A DNA stretch of 64,000 bases from Chitinophagales bacterium (GTDB lineage Bacteria; Bacteroidota; Bacteroidia; Chitinophagales; UBA2359). Shown here piece after piece: positions 53,301 to 60,873 of the stretch. The notes below the pieces were generated by a model. That model did no database searches, was not told where the DNA came from, and worked only from the letters and a program-made list of their open reading frames with translations. The stretch lies in assembly GCA_041392475.1 (NCBI GenBank), contig JAWKLZ010000002.1, positions 806,001-870,000 on the forward strand. The letters run 5' to 3'. Both the position numbers and the translations under genes were made by a program. The number at the start of each line of letters is the position of its first letter. Position 1 is the first letter of the stretch.

Positions 53301-54084
53301 GACGCATTTCGGTTGCTCCCAAAGAGCAGTTGATGCCCACACTAAACAAAGGCGCATGACTCACCGAATTGTAAAACGCTTCAATCGTTTGTCCCGACAA
53401 ATTGCGTCCACTTTGGTCCACAATCGTCACCGACACCATCAGCGGCAATACCTTCCCCGTTTCTTCAAACAGTTCCATAATCGCATACAAAGCCGCCTTG
53501 CAGTTTAGCGTATCAAACACTGTTTCGACCAAAAAGATATCACAACCGCCATCCATCAAGCCTTTTGCCTGAACATAGTAGGCTTCCTTGATTTCGTCAA
53601 AAGTTACGGCTCGGTAAGCAGGGCGATTCACATCGGGCGATAGCGATGCCGTCACATTCGTTGGCCCCAAGCCTCCCGCTGCAAAACGAGGTTTATCTGG
53701 ATTTTTTTCGGTGTATTCTACTGCTGCTGCCTTTGCGATTTTTGCCGCCGCAAAGTTGATGTCGTAAGCGTAGTCTTGCAGCCCATAGTCTTTCTGCGAA
53801 ATTGGTGTGCCGTTGAAGGTGTTGGTCTCGATGATGTCTGCACCTGCTTCCAAGTAGCGTTTGTGGATTTCGCTGATGACTTCGGGTTTGGTCAGACACA
53901 AAAGGTCGTTATTGCCCTTCAAATCAATGTAATGCTCTTTGAACTGCTCGCCTCTAAATTCGGCTTCCGACAATTTGTATTCTTGTATCAAGCTGCCCAT
54001 TGCTCCGTCTATGACTAATATTCTTTCTTGTATCGCACGTTGGAGGGCAGGGAAATTGGGAGTTGTTGGGGTATTATAATTCAT
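50329..54084 (-). CDS. metH: cobalamin-dependent methionine synthase
   Basis: A 1251-residue enzyme that moves methyl from 5-methyl-THF through cobalamin to homocysteine. The homocysteine domain (about 1-330) has zinc ligands in VGINCSLGATEMRP and IVGGCCGTTPDH. The folate domain (about 360-630) has NFVNIGERTNVTGS and the GLSNVSF-type SGGVSNVSFSFRGN. The cobalamin domain has DVHDIGKNIVGVVL (axial His) and IIGLSGLITPSLDEM. The activation domain has RPAPGYSACPDHT. Between NGDDILV and FTFHCLRQQ it carries about 25 extra residues, EAGGEKRENGDDS and MRSPRINSWATHG, encoded by a palindromic insert. Whether activation by flavodoxin and SAM is affected is unknown. Confidence 0.96.
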   Translation of the reverse strand: MNYNTPTTPNFPALQRAIQERILVIDGAMGSLIQEYKLSEAEFRGEQFKEHYIDLKGNNDLLCLTKPEVISEIHKRYLEAGADIIETNTFNGTPISQKDYGLQDYAYDINFAAAKIAKAAAVEYTEKNPDKPRFAAGGLGPTNVTASLSPDVNRPAYRAVTFDEIKEAYYVQAKGLMDGGCDIFLVETVFDTLNCKAALYAIMELFEETGKVLPLMVSVTIVDQSGRNLSGQTIEAFYNSVSHAPLFSVGINCSLGATEMRPYIAELSKIADCYISCYPNAGLPNAFGGYDEQPNQTAHLIEEFAKDGLVNIVGGCCGTTPDHVAHIAQHVEGLKPRVPSEVEPLLRLSGMEALTVYKESNFVNIGERTNVTGSRMFARLIKEEKYEDALAVARHQVEGGAQLIDVNMDEGMLDSEAAMPHFLNLIASEPDIAKLPIVVDSSKWTVIEAGLKCLQGKGVVNSISLKEGEASFIEQAKKIRKYGAAVIVMAFDEDGQADTVERKVEICQRSYDVLTQKVGFPPQDIIFDPNIFAVATGIEEHNGYALAFIEATRQIKERMPLTKVSGGVSNVSFSFRGNDPVREAMHSAFLYHAIQAGMDMGIVNAGMMEVYAEVPKDLLELVEDVLLNRREDATERLVEFAETVKGAGKQRVKDDTWRQGTVEERLSHALVKGIVEHIDEDTEEARLKYGRPLLVIEGPLMDGMNVVGDLFGSGKMFLPQVVKSARVMKKSVAYLQPFLEAEKAAGLEGSGSKTRPKVLMATVKGDVHDIGKNIVGVVLACNNYDVIDMGVMVPAAKILKAAKEQKVDIIGLSGLITPSLDEMVYVAEEMERQGFDIPLLVGGATTSQMHTAVKVAPKYSGATVHVLDASRSVPVANSLLGEQKEAFMKEVVEKYDVFRERFANKKSNKKYLSIEAARANGAKLEYAPVEPNFLGTKVFEDYPLEELRAYIDWTPFFSSWQMKGKYPAILTDENSGTEATKLFNDAQKMLDQIIEGKWLTAKAVIGIFEGNRVNGDDILVEAGGEKRENGDDSMRSPRINSWATHGEFTFHCLRQQVQKSKKLPNRSLADFIAPKESGIEDYVGGFAVTTGIGIEKWVKQFEEKHDDYSAILLKSLADRLAEAFAECMHKRVRTEFWGYAKDENLGNEDLIAENYKGIRPAPGYSACPDHTMKTTLFDLLNVTENIGIELTESLAMYPAASVSGLYFAHPESTYFAVGEIQKDQVVDLAKRKGVPVEEVEKWLKVSLGYEV
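50948..50987. repeat. 40-nt perfect palindrome inserted in frame in metH
   Basis: Exact complementarity around 50967/50968 (core GAATTAATTC, arms with GTAGCCCAC). On the coding strand it gives SMRSPRINSWATHG, replacing a short loop in other MetH proteins. Reading frame is kept with no stop. Confidence 0.9.
50989..51045. repeat. 12-bp direct repeats next to the metH palindrome
   Basis: ATCATCCCCATT occurs at 50989-51000 and again at 51034-51045, 45 bp apart, just beside the palindrome. On the coding strand this repeats NGDD. It may be a target duplication or a slip-copy made when the element entered. Confidence 0.7.
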
Positions 54085-54469
54085 CTATGTGGAGATGTTT
54101 ATTAGTTCAGAAATAAGGTTTTAGTGATTGGAAGTCCACCTTCTTGCAGAAGGGTTCTTCCAATCGCTATTTGGTTTGGTTTCCCCAAAAGCCGAACAAT
54201 AAACGGAAATCCGCTTTTTGGGGAGTGTTTTATTTTTTGTGGGGGTAAAGATAGGGGGAAAAGGGGAGATTAGGGATTCTTTTTTGATAATTTTCGCCAT
54301 AGTAGAATCGCAAAAGTTGCAGAAGACAAAAGAATAAGAGGAATAATTATCCAAACTATACCGTAAAAAAATATGGTATTTTTGTAAATCCAACAAATAA
54401 CTAGTTCAATCGCTACCGAACTAGTGAAACTAGCGAAAATTGTTTGAGTGTCTTTTTTTCCTACCTCTT
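54085..54469. other. 385-bp gap upstream of metH
   Basis: No supported gene. The metH-proximal part holds two hairpins (54126-54223). The frame that spans the region on the minus strand has no protein character and is explained by the palindromes. The right part is AT-rich. Confidence 0.55.
54126..54223 (-). promoter_or_regulatory. two-hairpin structured leader or palindromic repeat before metH
   Basis: Hairpin 1: GATTGGAAG (54126-54134) pairs with CTTCCAATC (54157-54165), with a nested CCTTC/GAAGG (54139-54143, 54149-54153). Hairpin 2: CCCCAAAAGC (54183-54192) pairs with GCTTTTTGGGG (54213-54223), one T bulged. They lie 42-139 nt before the metH ATG. The sequence shows neither the conserved box of cobalamin riboswitches nor the cores of SAM-I, SAM-II or SAH riboswitches, so it is either an unknown leader or a repeat. 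Confidence 0.45.
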
Positions 54470-54694
54470 CTATGAATTCAACATATTTTTAAGTAAAGAA
54501 AAATCAATTTCCAACTTTTTAAGAGCTGTTAGCTCATGTGTTTTCAGACTTTCTACTTGAAAATGAAAGTCTTCTTCAGTAGTCTTAGTGGCTTCCTCAA
54601 AAGAAGGAATGGTAGTTTGGGAAGTAACTACATCCACTTGTTTTTGATTTTTTGATTCTCTTTTTTCTTTGGTTGATTGATGAAGGTTGTTCAT
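54470..54694 (-). CDS. 74-residue hydrophilic hypothetical protein
   Basis: A Lys/Glu/Thr-rich small protein (MNNLHQSTKEKRESKNQKQ start; EEATKTTEEDFHFQVESLK middle; a C-terminal helix ending FSLLKNMLNS). No hydrophobic segment and no family. It is isolated, between the metH leader and a nuclease remnant. Coding is plausible but not proven. Confidence 0.4.
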   Translation of the reverse strand: MNNLHQSTKEKRESKNQKQVDVVTSQTTIPSFEEATKTTEEDFHFQVESLKTHELTALKKLEIDFSLLKNMLNS

Positions 54695-54833
54695 GGGGTT
54701 TCTTATTTTTCATTAGGGGGTAGTGAAATATCGTTTTAACAGTATGTTATACGGTAAGCTTTAAAAAAAGCTTCACGAATCACTAAAACGAATAAATATT
54801 TGATTATCAATGATATAAAAATAAAATAATGGT

Positions 54834-55040
54834 TTATTGAGCCTTCGAAAAGAAAATCAAACCATGAGATTTGTGGATGAGTTTGTAGGCAGCTACTCCA
54901 ATAGGTTTGTTCGTTGTTCTCAAAGCATATTCTACTTCAATGTTTTTCTTTTCAGGACAAAGAATGATTCTAACATTCAATCTTTGGCGATAACTACCTT
55001 TTTCAACATACTTATCGTCAAAAATGATATAATTCGCCAC
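54834..55040 (-). pseudogene. C-terminal remnant of a DUF1016 (YhcG-type) PD-(D/E)XK nuclease
   Basis: Only the last part of the family is present: RIILCPEKKNIEVEYALRTT followed by NKPIGVAAYKL, which matches the ILC..K...VEYAL....KPIGV..Y block at the end of YhcG/DUF1016 proteins (full length about 350 residues). The upstream 25 residues do not resemble the family and no further match is seen across 55041-55150. The remnant may be transcribed but cannot be a complete nuclease. Confidence 0.7.
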
Positions 55041-55150
55041 TTCATTCGTAGAGAATAATTACTACTTATGGATTGAAGCTAAACAGTTATTCGGCGAATT
55101 TGGTGCAAAATGATTTAACCATAAAAGTGTTATCCTTACAAAAACAACCA

Positions 55151-55735
55151 ATGAAAAACTTTCACTTCACCCTTGTTCTTCTGACTTCAATACTCATTGC
55201 AACAGGTATCCACTATATTGAATATCAATCTACATTGCCCAAACTCCAAAAGTGCTTTTCGCAGCACACTCCTTGTTTCAAAGACTATGATGAAGGTTTA
55301 AGAGCAGCAAAACTTTGGGAGAAACCTGCAATTTTAATGTTTTCGGCTTGGGCGTGTGTTAATTGTCAGAGATGGGTTGAAGTTTTGTATAAACATCCAC
55401 CTATTTTGAAGTTTATGGAAGAGGAATTCGTTTTGATTGTTTTGGAGGTAGATGATATGACATCATTACCATCCGAAGAACAAATTACTTACTTCAATCA
55501 TCAGGGCAAGCAAAAAGAACTCAAAACCGTTGGAGATAAATGGACTCGCATTGCAATATCTTGTTATACTTGCTGCTCACAACCTAAATTCTTTCTAATT
55601 AATTCAGAAAAGGAGTTGTTGGTAATTGAAGCACTTGGCTATGCGAATTTAGAAAAATTTCAAGCTTTCCTTGAAGCAGGATTACACAATTTTCAACATG
55701 GAATTTCAGAAGGAAAAATGGAGTGTGACTTGTAA
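55151..55735 (+). CDS. membrane-anchored DsbD-gamma-like thioredoxin
   Basis: A 194-residue protein from ATG 55151; an upstream in-frame TTG at 55073 adds unlikely sequence. One N-terminal helix (LVLLTSILIATGIHYIEY) anchors it. The rest matches the C-terminal domain of DsbD: DYDEGLRAAKLWEKPAILMF, active site CVNC in SAWACVNCQRW, VLEVDDMTSLPSEEQ, TVGDKWTRIAI and PKFFLINSEKELLV. An extra CYTCC motif (residues about 163-167) is unusual. It probably passes electrons to periplasmic partners, but the transmembrane beta domain of DsbD is absent. The anchor resembles the small ORF at 23087. Confidence 0.85.
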   Translation: MKNFHFTLVLLTSILIATGIHYIEYQSTLPKLQKCFSQHTPCFKDYDEGLRAAKLWEKPAILMFSAWACVNCQRWVEVLYKHPPILKFMEEEFVLIVLEVDDMTSLPSEEQITYFNHQGKQKELKTVGDKWTRIAISCYTCCSQPKFFLINSEKELLVIEALGYANLEKFQAFLEAGLHNFQHGISEGKMECDL

Positions 55736-55849
55736 TTTCCTCCAAATTTGGAAATAAACTCATTTTTTACCCCATTTATCGCTAATCATAGTTCAAAAAT
55801 GATTTGACAATGGAAGACATTGAAGTTCCTTTTAGCAAAGAGCTAAAAG

Positions 55850-56788
55850 TCAAATCAAAACTTTACTCATCTCCTCCCTTACCTTATCATCAGGCATTTC
55901 TCCAAAACCTGCCCCCATATTGTCCCGTAGGTGATGCTCTTTTGAAGTAGCGGGAATGACACAAGTAACAGCAGGGTGAGAAAGAATGAACTTCAAAAAG
56001 AACTGTCCCCAACTGTTGATACCGTATTCTTTGACCCATTCAGGCAATTGTTTGCCTTTCACCTGTCGAAACAAAGAGCCACTTTCATAAGGTCGGTTGA
56101 TCAACGTTGCTACTCCATTGGCTTGAGCAGCAGGGAGAAGTTGTTTTTCGGCATGACGGGATAGGATGGAATAGTTGAACTGAACAAAATCAAGGGATTC
56201 GCTTTCAATCAATCGCACCAAATCATCGTGGTAAGAATCAGTATAGTGCGTGATGCCGATATAGCGGATTTTACCTTCCGCTTTCCACCGTTGGAGGGTT
56301 TTGATGTGGGTTTTGAAGTCGAGGAGGTTGTGGACTTGCATGAGATCCATCGGGTTGCATTGCATTTTTTGCATGGAGGCTTTCATTTGGTCAATGCCTG
56401 CATTTTTGCCTGTTGTCCAAACTTTTGTCGCCATGAACAACTGCTTCAATACGTCCAACTCTACCGCCAAATCACCCAAGACTTCTTCCGAACTGCCATA
56501 CATGGGCGAGGAATCTAAGAGGGTGCCGCCCATTTCGATGAAGGCAGACAATACTTTTTTGAGATTTGTTCGCTCGGTAGCGTTGTTTCCTACATCAAAG
56601 GTTTGCCACGTTCCCATGCCTACAATGGGGATGCGTTCTTGTGGACATTTGGGAATCGGGCGGGTGAGAATATCAGAGGACATTGAAGTGATTGTGTTCA
56701 TGGCAGCTGTATGGATGTTGGGTAAAAGTAATAATGCTGTTGTGGCTGTCGAAAAATGGATAAATTTTCGCCGAGATAAGTTTTTCAT
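55850..56788 (-). CDS. Tat-exported aldo/keto reductase
   Basis: A 312-residue protein starting MKNLSRRKFIHFSTATTALL: SRRKFI fits the twin-arginine motif, followed by a hydrophobic segment. The AKR barrel has GMGTWQTF at strand 1, LLDSSPMYGSSEEVLG (catalytic Asp and Tyr), FMATKVW (Lys) and LMQVHNLLDF (His), so the catalytic tetrad is complete. Later GITHYT, VQFNYSIL and VIPATSKEHHLRDNMGAGFG fit the NADP site. Tat export of a folded, cofactor-loaded AKR is seen in Bacteroidota. The substrate is unknown. Monocistronic. Confidence 0.9.
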   Translation of the reverse strand: MKNLSRRKFIHFSTATTALLLLPNIHTAAMNTITSMSSDILTRPIPKCPQERIPIVGMGTWQTFDVGNNATERTNLKKVLSAFIEMGGTLLDSSPMYGSSEEVLGDLAVELDVLKQLFMATKVWTTGKNAGIDQMKASMQKMQCNPMDLMQVHNLLDFKTHIKTLQRWKAEGKIRYIGITHYTDSYHDDLVRLIESESLDFVQFNYSILSRHAEKQLLPAAQANGVATLINRPYESGSLFRQVKGKQLPEWVKEYGINSWGQFFLKFILSHPAVTCVIPATSKEHHLRDNMGAGFGEMPDDKVREEMSKVLI

Positions 56789-56890
56789 GTGCAGAAAATA
56801 GAATAGGATGTTACAAAATTATTAAACCTTTTGGAGGCTAAAAAGGTCTAAATTATTTGTTTGTTTTTTTAACCAATAAAATTACTTGCC

Positions 56891-57691
56891 ATGAGATTTC
56901 TCTATTCTCTTAAAAACAATACCCTTTCTATTTTGACTGTTTTCGTTCTTTTGGCTTCAATGAGTGCCTGTACTAAAGATGCAGAGAACCCAATTGCACC
57001 AACTGTACCGCCGACTGCTACGATGGTCATGGAGATTGACGATGCCTTCTTATCAAAATCTGCGAGTCAAGAACACTTCAATGCAGCAGCGATACAAATA
57101 GGCATTTGGAATGTCATTTTGGCTGCAAATTTGGTCGTTCCTGTTGCCGCTTTTTCTGCAATTACCAATGAGCTTCCTACTTTTGAAGATGGTACTTGGA
57201 TTTGGGATAAGGACTTCAATGTGGGATTGATTGGTCACAATGCTCGATTAGAAGCTACGATTGCAGGGAACAATGTGAACTGGAAAATGTACGTTTCAAA
57301 AGACAATGCTTATGCTGATTTTCTTTGGTTTACAGGCACTTCTGTAATTGGCAATAAGTCTGGTCAATGGATTCTCAATTTTTCGCCAAACAATCCTACT
57401 ACTTTGCTGCAAATTGATTGGGAGGTGAACAATGCAGGGATTACCCAAATTCGCTACACCAATATCATTCCGAATCACAATGACCTTGGCGGTTTTATCG
57501 AATATGGTGTGATCGAGAACAATGCTCCTTATGATGCTTTTTACACGATTTACCATACGGATGGCGATTTTCAAGTAGATATCGAATGGAACCGCACAAC
57601 GATTGAGGGGCGCATCCAAAACCCGAATCAGTTTGGCGACAATGCTTGGCACTGTTGGAACAGCAGTTTACAGAGTATTGATTGTGAATAG
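56891..57691 (+). CDS. secreted lipoprotein of unknown function
   Basis: A 266-residue protein with a lipoprotein signal (ILTVFVLLASMSAC). A short Pro/Thr-rich link is followed by a helical hydrophobic segment (AAIQIGIWNVILAANLVVPV, about residues 60-82) and an all-beta domain with repeated W-x-W pattern (GTWIWDKDF, NVNWKMYVSK, YADFLWFTG, LLQIDWEVNN). It ends CWNSSLQSIDCE with two Cys that could pair. No family is recognised. A strong terminator follows. Confidence 0.75.
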   Translation: MRFLYSLKNNTLSILTVFVLLASMSACTKDAENPIAPTVPPTATMVMEIDDAFLSKSASQEHFNAAAIQIGIWNVILAANLVVPVAAFSAITNELPTFEDGTWIWDKDFNVGLIGHNARLEATIAGNNVNWKMYVSKDNAYADFLWFTGTSVIGNKSGQWILNFSPNNPTTLLQIDWEVNNAGITQIRYTNIIPNHNDLGGFIEYGVIENNAPYDAFYTIYHTDGDFQVDIEWNRTTIEGRIQNPNQFGDNAWHCWNSSLQSIDCE

Positions 57692-57715
57692 ATTGCTGCA
57701 ATAAATACGATGCTC

Positions 57716-57753
57716 AAAAAAGCCAAACACTGCAAAGAGTGTTTGGCTTTTTT
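57716..57753. terminator. strong bidirectional intrinsic terminator
   Basis: AAAAAAGCCAAACACT (57716-57731) pairs fully with AGTGTTTGGCTTTTTT (57738-57753) across a 6-nt loop. It serves the plus-strand lipoprotein gene and the minus-strand MTase-HIT gene. Confidence 0.95.
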
Positions 57754-57911
57754 AGTTTCTAAGAAGCTCTGAGACAATAGATTTGTGGGGTGTAATGAGT
57801 GGATTTATGGAGGTTTTTTGGTGATTTTTGATGCCCGTAACAAGAAAACTTGGGAATCGGAAAGGGTGATAGTCGACGGAAAGGAGATTTTTGCGGTTTG
57901 GGTGTGAGAAA

Positions 57912-58751
57912 TCATGTCCGCACAAAATCCTCAACTCCATCTCCTTCATATCTCGGTATCAGGTGAATATGCACATGCGGAATCGTTTGCCCTGCAATGG
58001 GACCATTGTTGATGCGGATATTGAAGCCTTCTGGTTTATATTCTTTCATTAGCAATTGCTTCACCCGATTGACGACCAGCCAAATAGCTTGCTGCTCTTT
58101 GAAGTTCAAAGAAAAATAATCGTGAGTATGTCGTTTGGGAATAATCAAAGAATGTCCCTTGCTGATAGGATGTCGGTCATTCGTCGCATAGACCGTAGCC
58201 GATTCGGTTATCAAGGTTCTCTCTGCAATGGGTTTGCAAAACGGGCAATCCTTTTCGGTGCGATATACTTTTTGGTTGAAATGGTGGTATTCATAAATTT
58301 CGCAATGATCTGCCAACAATATGCTTTTTTGATTCAACCTCACATTGCATTGATACACATCGCACCGCTGTTTGGTATGGTAGCGAAACCCATTTTTTTT
58401 GATGTCTCTACGAACCGTGAAATAAGCCGTGCCTGTGGGCTTTAACAGTTCTGAAACTTCCATCAAAACGCCCGCCTGTTCTTCGGGCATCAAGACGTTC
58501 AAAACATAGTGACATATAATGGTGTCGAATTTTCCTTCTGGAAATTCATTGAAATAATAGGGGTCATAAGCTACAACTTCGTAACCCTTTTCCTTCAAAA
58601 ATTCTACATCTTTTCCCGAACCACAACCAAAATCTAATATTCGTCCTTCGAGATAGCCGTTTTGGTGGAGGTGACGGGTGGGGAAGGAAGGGTGTTGGCG
58701 GTCCTTTATGGTTAGGTGGGCATTGGGATTTTTTGGAGATTTGATGAACAT
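57912..58751 (-). CDS. class I methyltransferase fused to a HIT-family hydrolase
   Basis: A 279-residue two-domain protein. The N-terminal methyltransferase (about 1-145) has GRILDFGCGSGKDVEFLKEK (SAM motif I), VVAYDPYYF (motif II) and FDTIICHYVLNVLM. The C-terminal HIT domain (about 160-279) has a zinc pair CPFC, GHSLIIPKRHTHDYF and the catalytic H-x-H-x-H (HVHIHLIPRY, residues 259-268). HIT proteins cleave nucleoside phosphoramidates, AppppA or adenylated nucleic-acid ends. The fusion suggests both activities act on one substrate, probably a nucleotide or RNA. The HNH gene ends 12 bp upstream. Confidence 0.9.
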   Translation of the reverse strand: MFIKSPKNPNAHLTIKDRQHPSFPTRHLHQNGYLEGRILDFGCGSGKDVEFLKEKGYEVVAYDPYYFNEFPEGKFDTIICHYVLNVLMPEEQAGVLMEVSELLKPTGTAYFTVRRDIKKNGFRYHTKQRCDVYQCNVRLNQKSILLADHCEIYEYHHFNQKVYRTEKDCPFCKPIAERTLITESATVYATNDRHPISKGHSLIIPKRHTHDYFSLNFKEQQAIWLVVNRVKQLLMKEYKPEGFNIRINNGPIAGQTIPHVHIHLIPRYEGDGVEDFVRT

Positions 58752-58763
58752 GGTAATAAGTAG

Positions 58764-59912
58764 TTATGGTTGGTAAGTCCAATTTGTAGAAAAGCCCATA
58801 TTTGTAGCAATTTGGTGCATGGGAATGAGAGTATCCTTTATTTTTTGTTCAAACTTTGTATAAGGTAGTGCTGCTATTTGGTCAATAGATTTGTTAAAGA
58901 GGAAAGTATAATCCTCTAATAATTTTTTCCTGTCTTCTTCTTTCATCGAAGAATTGTATGCAGTGAGAAAAGCCTTATGCTGCAAATGAATAAAAGAACC
59001 TAAATATTGATTGAGGTTCGGCAAGCAGTTTCCTTTACTCGAATTGACTTTTTTAAAGGTTGGCAATAGATTCCACAATTCATCATGAGCTACATAACTC
59101 CAAGGCAAAAAGTGGTCAATAGAAATATTGGAGCGAATTGGAGTGTTGGAATAAATACATTGAAGTGACGAATGAGCAGAAAAATACAACCGCCAAAATC
59201 GTTTTGCACGTTTTAAATCTCTTTCAACAGGCTTGAACAACTTTTCAGACAATCCAATAACGTTGGGATTGTGTTTTTGCAGAAAACGAACTAAATGCCA
59301 GTAAATAAAGCCCTGAATAATACCATGATTATCCTTGAAGTAATTTACCCATTTTTCATCTACTTCAATTTTTTCCTCCTTCTTTTTACCAATAAACCGA
59401 TAGATAGTTTGGTGGGTGTTGTTTTCAAAAGCTTCGTTAGCAAGTTGTTTGATATGTTCGTTTACTTTATAACCTTTCTCTCCTTTCAACAATTCTTGCC
59501 AAAATGGACGAATAAAAAGATAGGGTGCATAATCTAATAGAGTTAGAACTTTGTTATTAATTGCCTCAATTTCAAACGTCGTCAATTTCCCCTCAATCTG
59601 CTTGAATAAATCAGCACTATTAGGTCTATTGTCTATATCCATTTTTGAAGAAATCTCGTCTGCAATGCCTTTGAAGCCATCTTGTTTTCCAAAAGACAGT
59701 TTATAGTAACTTAATGGATACCAAACGTTTGACACCATTTTCGCAGCCAAACTTTTCATCTCAATGACAATATTTCCATTCTCTCTACTATGAGTTACTG
59801 CTTCCAAAATCGCCAAAAACCAATAAAACTTGTACGAATTAGTGGTGTCATTGAAGCATTGACTTAGCCTATCTATTGGAAGTATATTTGAAAAAGGTAG
59901 TTGCATATTCAC
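58764..59912 (-). CDS. HNH endonuclease domain protein
   Basis: A 382-residue protein. The N-terminal 230 residues are helical (NSYKFYWFLAILEAVTH; VSNVWYPLSYYKLSFGKQDG) and do not match a family I can name. The nuclease part has CIYSNTPI, then SIDHFLPWSYVAHDELWNL with D266-H267, and LLPTFKKVNSSKGNCLPNL, which fits the H-N-H core with the first His as D-H. The substrate is probably DNA. It lies 8 bp after a DUF1080 gene and 12 bp before the MTase-HIT gene. It could be a defence or DNA-processing enzyme; its N-terminal part suggests specific target or partner binding. Confidence 0.85.
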   Translation of the reverse strand: MNMQLPFSNILPIDRLSQCFNDTTNSYKFYWFLAILEAVTHSRENGNIVIEMKSLAAKMVSNVWYPLSYYKLSFGKQDGFKGIADEISSKMDIDNRPNSADLFKQIEGKLTTFEIEAINNKVLTLLDYAPYLFIRPFWQELLKGEKGYKVNEHIKQLANEAFENNTHQTIYRFIGKKKEEKIEVDEKWVNYFKDNHGIIQGFIYWHLVRFLQKHNPNVIGLSEKLFKPVERDLKRAKRFWRLYFSAHSSLQCIYSNTPIRSNISIDHFLPWSYVAHDELWNLLPTFKKVNSSKGNCLPNLNQYLGSFIHLQHKAFLTAYNSSMKEEDRKKLLEDYTFLFNKSIDQIAALPYTKFEQKIKDTLIPMHQIATNMGFSTNWTYQP

Positions 59913-59920
59913 TCAATTTT

Positions 59921-60730
59921 CTAAAGTTCCCTCACCCAAACATTCCGATACCGCACCAAATCACCATGATCCTGCAAGCGCAAAGGCATTTTTTCGGGAT
60001 GTGGAAAATAACTTGCCTTGCCGATATAAGCCGTTGGGCCTTTGAGCTCTGTATGATTCTGAATCAGCACGCCATTGTGAAAAGCCGTCACGTAAGCAGG
60101 ACTTTCGAGGCTGCCGTCTTTTTTGAATTTTGGGGCGGTGAACACGATGTCGTATTGCTGCCATTCACCAGGGCGGCGAGAAGCATTGACCAACGGAATA
60201 TGTTGTTTGTAGATACTACCCGCCTGACCATTCGAGTAGGTTTTATTGTCGTAGCAGTTCAACACCTGCATTTCGTAGAGGCCCATCATAAAAATGCCAC
60301 TGTTGCTATACCCTTGTCCTTCTTTTCCAACATCTTGCGGACTCAGCCATTCGATGTGTAATTGGAAATCACCAAATTTTTGTTTGGTTTCGATTGCGCC
60401 TGTGCCGGGTTTGACGGTAAACTGTCCGTCCTCTACCGTCCAGTCCGCTTCGGGATGCGCATAGGTTTCGTCCAATTGTTCGACATCCGCTTGCATTTCC
60501 TTCACCGTCCCTTTTTCGTGTAGAAACTGCGGTTTTTGCCATTGCGAAAGGTCTGTTCCATCAAACAAAACAATCGCATCAGAAGGCGCACTGCTAAACG
60601 CATGAATACCACCATTTACCATTGCAGGAACGGGTTCCCAAACTTCAGTTGCTTTTGGGTCGGTGCTTTCTTGAGCCATTGCAGTCAAGTAAAAAAGGAA
60701 TAAAACAGTAGTATAAATGGAAAATTTCAT
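59921..60730 (-). CDS. DUF1080 (3-keto-disaccharide hydrolase fold) secreted protein
   Basis: A 269-residue protein with a Sec signal (YTTVLFLFYLTAMAQ). The mature part is a concanavalin-like beta sandwich: AIVLFDGTDLSQWQ, ADWTVEDGQFTVKPGTGAIE, FGDFQLHIEWLSPQ, GYSNSGIFMMGLYEMQVLN, GSIYKQHIPLVNASRRPGEW and a C-terminal LRLQDHGDLVRYRNVWVREL. All are typical of DUF1080, which is linked to glycoside breakdown. It is first in a run with the HNH and MTase-HIT genes (8-bp gap); nothing in the proteins explains the link. Confidence 0.9.
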   Translation of the reverse strand: MKFSIYTTVLFLFYLTAMAQESTDPKATEVWEPVPAMVNGGIHAFSSAPSDAIVLFDGTDLSQWQKPQFLHEKGTVKEMQADVEQLDETYAHPEADWTVEDGQFTVKPGTGAIETKQKFGDFQLHIEWLSPQDVGKEGQGYSNSGIFMMGLYEMQVLNCYDNKTYSNGQAGSIYKQHIPLVNASRRPGEWQQYDIVFTAPKFKKDGSLESPAYVTAFHNGVLIQNHTELKGPTAYIGKASYFPHPEKMPLRLQDHGDLVRYRNVWVREL

Positions 60731-60873
60731 AGAAAGAACAATTTAATTTTGATGTAAATATTTTAGATGGCTAAGTAGTCAGCCATATTTATCTTAACAA
60801 TTAAAATTTCTCAAACAACTGTTTATCAGTGTGTTTTTTCATTTTAATTTTAATTTTAATTTTGATTTACTGT

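Noticed and set aside
54085..54240. Cobalamin or SAM riboswitch
   Set aside because: The conserved cores of the B12 box, SAM-I, SAM-II and SAH riboswitches are not found in the leader.
54121..54396. A 91-codon minus-strand frame upstream of metH
   Set aside because: Its second half is the translation of the two hairpins and its first half is AT-rich without protein character; treated as leader or repeat.
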